This document shows, piece after piece, positions 56,375 through 64,000 of a DNA stretch of 64,000 nucleotides. A program made the translations under genes and the position numbers. The notes under the pieces are model-generated. The model saw only the letters and a program-made list of their open reading frames with translations, was not told the DNA's origin and ran no database searches. Every line of letters starts with the position of its first letter. Within the stretch, counting starts at the first letter, position 1. Source of the DNA: Epiperipatus broadwayi (lineage: Eukaryota > Onychophora > Udeonychophora > Euonychophora > Peripatidae); assembly GCA_028023455.1 (NCBI GenBank), contig JAQFVV010012418.1, positions 9,047,244-9,111,243 on the forward strand. The letters run 5' to 3'.

Positions 56375-56992
56375 GTTATTAAAGCAGGCAAAACTCTCCA
56401 TACAGTAGTGCCACTCAGTGCAAGCAGAGTAATCAATGGATGCCAGAAGGCTTGTGCATAAAATCCCTATCAAGTGCCTACTCATCCAATATTCCCAGAC
56501 TAGTTTCAGGCTAGTGGCGTTTGTCAGTGAGGAGTCTTGGATCTGAAAGCACTGCAACTAGATCTTAGAATCTAATCTAACCCTCCAGTAACCATGAAAA
56601 TAAAATTAAAAACACTATATTTTCAATCAAAGTTAAGTCTGAACTCAGTTCAGTACCCATACATTTTGGTGTCTTTGGTTCTTTAATAACCATAGCCACC
56701 ACTATCCTATTAGGCAGGATTGGTATTAAAGCACTAAACATCACATGATCACCATTTCTTATGCTTGCTCATAACTGTTATTAAAACAGACAAAACTCTC
56801 CATACAGTAGTGCCACTCAGTGCAAACGAGAGTAATCAATGGATGCCAAAAGGTTTATGCATAAAATCCCTATCTAGTGCCTACCCATACAATATCCCTA
56901 GACTAGTTTGTGGCCTTCATCAATGAGGAGCCTCGGATCTGAAAGCATTGCACACCTAGATCTTAGGATCTAATGCAGCCCTCCATTTAATA
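56375..56992 (-). mobile_element. RzB: 1.5-unit insertion with 9-bp TSD
   Basis: One ~402-bp unit followed by a second that stops after about 200 bp. The flanks carry an exact TCCATTACT at 56366-56374 and 56993-57001. In ribozyme sense (minus) the 3' end is at the left, at the same repeat position as in the 4.8-kb array, and the right side is a 5' truncation. Compared with that array the unit lacks about 55 bp and is more diverged, so it is another subfamily. Confidence 0.85.
56484..56542 (-). ncRNA. Decayed hammerhead-like ribozyme, RzB second subfamily
   Basis: Minus strand keeps stem I (AUCCAAGACUCCUCA with UGGGAAUAUUGGAU), GAAA, stem III AC-UA-GU and C17, but the core reads CUGACAA and stem II pairing is largely lost. 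Inactive by inspection. Retention of stem I pairing supports the fold proposed for the other RzB units. Confidence 0.6.
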
Positions 56993-57239
56993 TCCATTAC
57001 TCTTATGTGCTCTATTTTATAGGTATTTATGCTGCTAGTCTCATTGAGAGACCCTCAATTCCCCATAATATGCAAATTTACACATAGCTTGGTTGCATTT
57101 AATTTTGTAGATGATTTGAATTGTTAAGCAGTTTGTTTAGTGAAGAGGGAATACAAAAACATATTTTTCAGAGCATATTCTTTTTAATTTCTGAGAGACT
57201 TTGGAATATATAGACAGTTTATCCATTTTTTAGTGTCTG

Positions 57240-57790
57240 TAAATTGAGGCTGTGTTGGGTTTTATTACAAAATCTATTGATCATGTTCAGAATTTTATTA
57301 ATACTATATCCTAGGTTTTGTAAGTCTTTAACATATGCATCTATATTATTTTTCCTATCTGTCTCAAAATATAGACAATTTGAAATTCCTATATAAAAAA
57401 TCTTTTAAGTCTGGCATATTTGTGTGACATAGGTGTTAGTAACTTGGGGTGAATAGCTCCTCTTATATTTATTGTTTTTAATATGGATTCTGTAGTTCCA
57501 GAAATTAAGCTGCCTCTGAATGTACAAATCCAAAAATCTAATTCCTTGGTTCTTGCCTTTCTTTTCTATAGTCCAAGTTAAAAATGATGCATGTTTTAAT
57601 TCTTGTAATCTGTATATATTAGAGTTAGCAAATACTTTGGAATGATTGTACTTTTGATTTTTGTGAGGTATAATCTACAAATAATATGCTAAAAGGGAGC
57701 CCTATTGGCCATCCATGTTCCATTCTGTAGTGTTTGTCATTTGCTGCCATTGTGATATCCTTATTAGATTGGATCTATAAAATAAATGAA
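57240..57790 (-). pseudogene. Possible Penelope-like reverse transcriptase fragment
   Basis: Minus-strand translation near 57700 gives EHGWPIGLPFS (compare 'GxAMGSPLSP'). Near 57480-57600 it gives TWTIEKKGKNQGIRFLDLYI, then a QRQLNFWNYRIHIKNNKYK-like and SPQVTN segment. Near 57290-57400 it gives DAYVKDLQNLGYSINKILNM. The sequence 'xxIxFLDLxI' then a short hydrophilic segment, then a 'GY...I' helix, is the C-terminal order of Penelope-like RTs. At least one frame change and several stops occur. The catalytic YxDD and a GIY-YIG domain were not found, so the family call is tentative. Confidence 0.4.
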
Positions 57791-57799
57791 TACTGCAAA

Positions 57800-59690
57800 A
57801 TTTCCTAAAAGTGTGTTTTATGGTGATCTTGAGCATGGATGACATAGAAGAGATATATTCTATTTAAGTCATATGATTATCTCAAAGACATTTTGTAAGA
57901 GATGTAATATTGATTGTTTTCACTGTGAAGATATGGCAGAAATATAATACATGGGAGAAGAGCAATTAGATAATGTTGAAATATTTCAGAAATAACAATT
58001 TTCTGAAGAAATTAAAAGAGAGAGAAACATGAATCCAAGTGGAGAATCATAGTTTTTTTTTAAGTCTAAAAAGAGGCCCTTGGGTTCCTACAATATCTCT
58101 TTGAAGTTGTATGTCATCACAAAGATGTATTTGTTTGATTAAAATGAAAAAATATTTAGCCAGTATGTAACAGATATACGATAGCTAATCTGTCCAATTT
58201 AATTTTTTAAAAATAAAATACACTTTGCATGATTTTGAAATAACACAAGTTTAAAAAAAAAATCTCTTTCTACACAAGTTGTTTTAAAATAACACGATCA
58301 GTTAAAAAAAAAAATGCTACTTTCAGATTAGAACTATTATGATGTATTCATGATTGGAATGAAGAAATGAATGGAAGGCTTAAAACAAAACCATTTTATA
58401 TTCTCAAAGTAATTCTTAAATTATCTTAAGTTGTTATTAAACTTTTTTTTAAAATTCTAAATAATTTCATGTAAGAAATATAAAATAATTTATTTTCCAT
58501 TTTAGAAGATTGTAAATGTTTTTAATTCAGTGTTATTTACAGATTTGTTTCTGAGAATGAATTCATCACAATTATTCACAAAACTAAAAAAAAAAAATTA
58601 TATTTGTTATTATCATCTAATTTTTTTTTAAAAAAGTTTCATCTCTTTATTTCTCATTATTTTAAAAACAAAAATCCCTTTTTTTGTCAATATTCCTGCA
58701 AATGGAAAATTAGTTTGACTGCATTGTAACATTTTTATCATTTGCTTTGAAAGGGAAGTACATTTTTGGTATTGGTGCTTTGTTTGCATTTTTACATTTG
58801 GTTTTTTGAAAAAATTTCTTGTTGGTATTGATGTTCAAAAAATTTAATTTTATTTAAATTTAAATGAGTAATTTGTATAAATTTATATTTATTAATTTTG
58901 CCAAAAATCAATAGATGGTAAGGTACACATCACAAGTTTTAGTGATAGGAATGATATTCCAACCACATGCAAACATATACATTTATTTTCAACAGTGACA
59001 GCCAATAAAATCTCAGGTATTTTTCTGTTTTAAGGCCAAGCAAGATATCACCATACTTTTGATAAATGTACAGTTCTAGGAGCCTACAGCTTCTCTTTTT
59101 GAATGTGTTAGTTGTTAAATTAAAAAAAAAAATAATAAGTTAAATTAAATAAAAGTAATAAATTACATTAATAATCTTTTTCAATTTTTTTTTAATACTT
59201 ATAACATAGAATATGCTTTGAATTTTTAAAGTTTTTGATGGCTTGTGTAGAGAAACTAAGGAGTGAATCATTGTATGTATTATCAAGTTTTTTTATTTTT
59301 CAAATGAAATTTGTTTCTATAACTCATTTTTAAAAAATTTATGTTCAATGTATATGAAATAAAATTTGATACCAGACAAAAAAATATAACATTCTAACAA
59401 AATTTTTCATATGGTTTATTTAATTAATTATTTTCACTGATTTCTTAGGTCTGGAATCAATCTCATTCTTTTCCATATATACAAAGTATTTTTTTACATA
59501 TAATTTTCAGGAACCAATCTACCATTTAAAAAAAAAATTAGATGTACTCTTAAATTTCTATGATAAAACTTCAAATAATCTTACTCTATCTTTTACATAA
59601 CATCAATTCTGACATTTATTTCTTAATTTTCATTCTGTAAATTGAAAAGAAATTCTGGAAAGCCATTAAATATACTTATTTATTTTCTGT
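57800..59690. other. AT-rich DNA, nothing recognised
   Basis: No coding, RNA or bounded repeat signal on either strand. Confidence 0.5.
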
Positions 59691-59699
59691 TTTGATTTG

Positions 59700-60630
59700 C
59701 AGTGATAATTGAACAAACTACGAATGAAGCTTGTTATTTTATGCCCTGCAATTATAATTTATTGAAGAGGTTGCTTCCAGTTATGGATGAATGGTAACAA
59801 AAGATAACATAGTTTTAGAGAATAAAGATGCATATTATAAAGCTTCTACATAATATGATAGAAAGTATTATTTACAAAAAAGACATTTGAAATGAAACTG
59901 TTGTTAAACAAAAATGTGTAATATTTCCAACAGTCTTTTTAAATACTCTACTGCAGAGTAAAAGCTTCATCAAGACCCTAACATAATAAAACAATAGAAG
60001 GCAATACAGGATATTTGATTTTTGGAACAGTTTACAAGGATTCATGATGAAGGCAACAAGATGCAATATAAGCTTAATGATAGACTTTTTTAATTTTAAA
60101 CCAAGTAAGAGCAAAAATTAAAAATATCATTTTATTTTCTAGATTTACAATATATTCTTACCAATTTAAATGAAGATTTGCAGAATGTTTTTAACATTTT
60201 GAGTTAACTTTTTTAAAAAATAATCAGTGTTCAAAAAATCTCAAGAATTTTATCAATTAGTGATGGGAAAAAAAAATTTACAACAAAAGTTAGCTTGGGT
60301 GGTTATCACTTTGAAAATGTGAATCATTTCAAATATCTTGATGACGCTATTTAGATAGAAAACTGAACTTGGATGGTGTTATGCATATAGTATTGGGCTG
60401 CTACTGCATTCTATAAGTTAAAAAATATATATTATTCTACTAAATTTATTATATGAAAAAGAATCGTAGACCTCTTACTAATGTAACAAAAATTTCATTA
60501 AAAGATCCTTTAAAATATTTTGAATATAAAAATGTTCTTCAGTTTGCTAGATGTGATTTAGATTTCAAGTATAAAAATATGAAAAATAGAATAAGAATGC
60601 AATAATAGTTCTTGAAAGAGTATTTTATAA
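59700..60630 (+). pseudogene. Decayed non-LTR retrotransposon RT, copy 2 (same family as 53.4 kb)
   Basis: Plus-strand blocks parallel those of copy 1: LLKRLLPVMDEW (about 59760-59795), NETVVKQKCVIFPTVFLNTL (about 59890-59950), KTKI followed by DLQYILTNLNEDLQN (about 60140-60190), FENVNHFKYLDDAI (about 60310-60350) and FARCD (about 60545). Many stops and shifts; the catalytic ADD is unrecognisable. It lacks the endonuclease part. Confidence 0.65.
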
Positions 60631-61089
60631 TAAAATATAGCATAATTTTTAAGGAACAGGTATTGTTTTCAATTTATAAAAATTACCTCAAAAACATTCT
60701 AATGAGGTACAATATTAACTGCTTCCATTGAAAAAAATATGTAGCCCAATATAAAGAAGAATTACAGTTGGCCATGGTATTATTGCAAAAGTTAAAAGTT
60801 AGCATATATGTGGACTTAGCTGTATAAAGAAGTTTTCTATTAACTGAAAGGAAAGCCTTTGATTCCTTTTTAAGGCCTTAGAGGAATAAAGCTGTGCAAA
60901 TCCTTAAGATCCACTCCATGTTTTCTTATTGGAGATTATTATTTTATTTTTATTTTAAGTAACAAACTTTATTAACATAAAACTTTTTTGTATATATTTA
61001 TATGAGAGTTTAAATTAGTTTATATGCTCTACAAAAAAAAAAAACAACCAAAAAAAGGGAAAAAAACTTATTAATTATAAATTGTTCTT

Positions 61090-64000
61090 CGGCAACCTTA
61101 GCTTGGTCTGCTCACATTTTTATTTAGGATCTTTCAGTCAGAAAAATAAGTGACACCCTGTTTTTTTATTCAAAAATTACAAGCAGGTAGGTCTGGATTG
61201 TTTAGGTCCATATTTCACATTTTGTATGAGTTAGTACTCCCCAGATTCTTGTCATTGTTGTCAAAAATAAAGTCACATCTAACCTGCCAAACAGTTTTAA
61301 TTGTATGGATTATAACCATAGTGTTGTGTGGGTTAAAATTCTTTACTTGTGTGCATATCATCTGTTTTAGATTGATAATTGGCACTTTAAAAATTGTGCT
61401 TCTTAATTGACTGAAAGCTTTACACTCTTCCATTAAGTGCAAGAAGTTTTCTTCGTTTTTTTTTACAAAGGGTGCATTGTGAATCAAGGTTCATTCACAA
61501 TTTGTTAATTAACAGTAATGTGGTGGGAGAGGCCATTTAGCAGTTTGTAGACTGTCTTCATATATATTTGAAGTGCATAGATAGATTGGAAATTTCTTAA
61601 AACACTCTTGATAGATATATCTAGCCATTAATCATCCCGTCTATCCCTATTTTGAATTAGATTCTTATACTTTATGTTTTTGAGGTTCAAGATGTTTAAT
61701 TTCTTCTGTATGTCTTAGTAGTTATGCTGCAATTCAGCCAAAAAGGAGTCTTTTTCTTCATTTTTTCTGTTGATTAGTTTCAAGTTTCCATTCATTAGGT
61801 TAAAAGATCCACTCCTAACTATGCTTGTGAAGGTTTTTGCCTTAATATATGCTGCGTATTTTCGGATATGTAACATGTTGAGGCTACCTTTGTTTATTGG
61901 CAATTGCATGGTAGCTATTGATATCAATCTAGATTCTTTACCCCATATGTATTTTTTAGCAGTTTTATATATTTTGCTTACTGTATTGTTAAAGTTTTAT
62001 CCATGGACCATAATATCCTAGTATTCCTACTACTATTGCATTGAACAATCTGCTTCTTATTACTTCATATAGTTTTATTGGAGATAGACTATTTATTTAT
62101 TTTATTATTTTTTCAAAAATTAATTTAAGTATTTGCTGATATTTGTTTTAGATAAATATAATGGGATTCCTAGGAACATAGCTGGTGAAGATTGGAAATC
62201 ACAGGGTAACTTTTCCCTGTGACTAGTTGCCAAGCTGCTGATTTCGCTGGTGTTATAATTGAACTGGTTTGATTGAAATTTTTCAAGTATTTGCATTATC
62301 ATTTGCACATTATGATATCATCAATGAAAGCCAAAACCTGCACCCCAGTTCCCAAGTGTGGTAGATATATTCCCTGCACCCTATTTTCAATCTCTTTGAT
62401 CACTGGATCAATGTAAATAGCAAACAAAAGTGCAACCTGTGGGGATCCTTGAGGTATAACTCTTTTGGGGATGGAGTCAGAATTCCTCATATAGTTTCTG
62501 ATCGCTATACTTGCGTTTTTTATTGCATAACCTATGTATTTATAATCTTGTATTAGGTCATCTAGAGTGTTAAAGAGGTATGTCCAGTTGACTAGATCAA
62601 AAGCTGATTTGAAATGTACTTTTATTGCATAATATTGTGACAACTTCATTTCTTTTGCGTATTTTATTGTTTCTTATATATGCATTACTGCATTGACTGC
62701 ACGTCTTCCTTTCAAAGCATGGTAAGCTTTAGAGATCTTAGGAGATGCTATTATATGTAGTCTCTCTAATAAAATTCTTGCAAATATTTTAAAATCTATA
62801 TCTTTGATTGATATGTGTCTTATGTCTTCGATTCTTGATGTTGGCATCAGTCTGTCTTTTAATAGCCCGAAAATTATTCTTTTATTACAATATGACCATT
62901 CAATCTGCTCGCAACACATCTGGTGATAATATTTCCACATAGCCTGTTTTATAGCATAGCACAGAATTTTATAAATCGTTGCTGGTATTTTATCATTTGC
63001 TGTTGTTATCTATCTATTTCTAATTTTTCCTTTGTAATATACTGCTTTAGTTGCTCTATTTTTGTACTATTATAATCCGTTATGTCATTCATTCTTACAC
63101 CAAATTTCTTTTTGTTTCCAGAAATCTTTTGTCAATCATTATTCCTGAAATGATATTTCTATTCTCTGTTTCCAAAGAGCTTATTCCCTTAGTGTGCGGT
63201 ATGTATATCTTTGCATAGGTCTAGAGAGTTTACCAAGATTTGGAATCAGATTTCTTAGCTTAAAGGTCTGGGCTTCTTCCTCCATCAAATAGTATATCTT
63301 GTTATATTCTTGTTGCAAGTCATTAATTAGTTGAGGGTTTGGTTTTGTTGTTGAAAGCACTTGTAACAATTTTTGAATTTCGCAAATTTGGGTCTTCATA
63401 TGGAATGTTGATGTTATCTTTAGATGCCTTTTTACACTCTTCAGGCAGTTCATTTTTTATTTTAAACCAGACTATACAAGGTAGCAGCTTTGTATAAATA
63501 TGTATAGTAATGTAGTATTATTAAAATTTTTGAGACTTGATCAATTCCTAATGTGATATTGTTCCCGATCATCTTATTTAGCTCAAAAGGGTATTTCTTT
63601 TTATTTGGAATATATCCATCTATTTTTAGACTGACTGCTAAGTGATCTGAGAATGCGACAAAAGAAGCTGAGATGTTTGTGTTATCATTTTCGTGGGCTG
63701 AAATAAAAAAACAGGTCAATCAGTGATGAAAATCTACCTTCGGTGCAGTGGATGGAGAGCTATTTCTCCCATTTTATTTTTTACCTCATTTGGGAGGTTA
63801 TTATGTGTGCTATTTATGTCATCTCCCAGTATAATTATACCAGGCCTTTGTAGCAGCTTGTTTTGAATGTTATTTATAATATTTTTAACATCCGCCCCTT
63901 TATTGGGGGAGTAAACTGCAATAAGGTAGTGCAACTCTCTCCGAAAGAGATGGGAAATTACTATTGAATTAGGTTTTAATGAAAGTATCTGAAGAGTCAT
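61090..64000 (-). pseudogene. L1/Tx1-like non-LTR retrotransposon ORF2, runs off right edge
   Basis: Minus strand, right to left. The endonuclease covers 64000-63460: AVYSPNKGADVKNI, GIIILGDDINSTHNNL (the GDFN block, here GDDIN), then SFVAFSDHLAVSLKI with the SDH motif. A linker with ETE-rich helices lies at 63453-63181. RT covers 62940-62290: IRHISIKDIDFKIFARILLERL, VHFKSAFDLVNWTYLFNTL, PQGSPQVALLFAIYIDPV, and LAFIDDIIM for FADD. A LGIPLYLS-like block sits near 62165 and a C-terminal LHLMEECKAF zinc-knuckle-like segment near 61410-61440. Stops and shifts divide it into about eight segments. Motif order and the IYIDP and ATxQLPINKG-type blocks fit the L1/Tx1 group. The 5' part lies outside the window. 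Confidence 0.8.

Noticed and set aside
61150-62021. Plus-strand ORFs at 61150-61410 and 61770-62021
   Set aside because: They are antisense shadows of the L1/Tx1-like minus-strand coding sequence.

Overview
The window is AT-rich, repeat-dense, intron-bearing animal DNA. Two short minus-strand exons near the left edge encode the KKKKKMADKILPQK signature of the SWI/SNF subunit SMARCD (BAF60). Everything else with coding character is decayed transposon sequence. The mix of Ty3-like, RTE-like, L1/Tx1-like and Penelope-like elements, pogo/Tigger-type, hAT, piggyBac and TTAA or 8-bp-TSD MITEs, plus hammerhead-ribozyme repeats, suggests an AT-rich invertebrate. The phylum cannot be fixed from the sequence.

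Layout: 1-3.3 kb holds the 5' end of SMARCD and a CpG-containing promoter-like block. 4.77-6.58 kb is a multimeric array of a ~456-bp repeat (called RzB here), each unit carrying a hammerhead-like fold on the minus strand, inserted as one event with a 12-bp target-site duplication. 7 kb has a hAT MITE inside an RzB remnant. 12.4-16.2 kb holds two decayed non-LTR retrotransposons, the second a well-preserved RTE. 17.2-18.0 kb is a pogo/Tigger-like deletion derivative. 18.46-28.7 kb is a decayed minus-strand Ty3/Gypsy element interrupted by a second Tigger-like element and by a 2.2-kb TIR element. 28.8-30.1 kb is a second hammerhead repeat array (RzA, ~340-358 bp period). 31-34.6 kb contains three foldback MITEs.

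35.3-48.8 kb is a nested stack. A third hammerhead repeat lineage (RzA2) was split by a 10.7-kb LTR element with ~2.87-kb LTRs and only a gag-like ORF inside. Its 3' LTR later took a 1.87-kb TIR element (exact 8-bp TSD and an empty site in the 5' LTR). A third Tigger-like element landed beside the 3' LTR. 49.15 kb is a palindromic (TTA)n/(TAA)n tract. 53.4-64 kb holds decayed non-LTR retrotransposons, another RzB insertion with a 9-bp TSD, a possible Penelope-like RT fragment and an L1/Tx1-like element running off the right edge.

The most notable biology is the set of hammerhead-ribozyme tandem repeats. They resemble metazoan retrozymes (small non-autonomous retroelements proposed to move through self-cleaved, circularised RNAs). 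The window preserves direct evidence of how they insert: multimeric insertions, target-site duplications, a shared 3' end, 5' truncation and 5' inversion. The ribozyme cores are called from sequence and hand-drawn pairing only; no covariance search was run.
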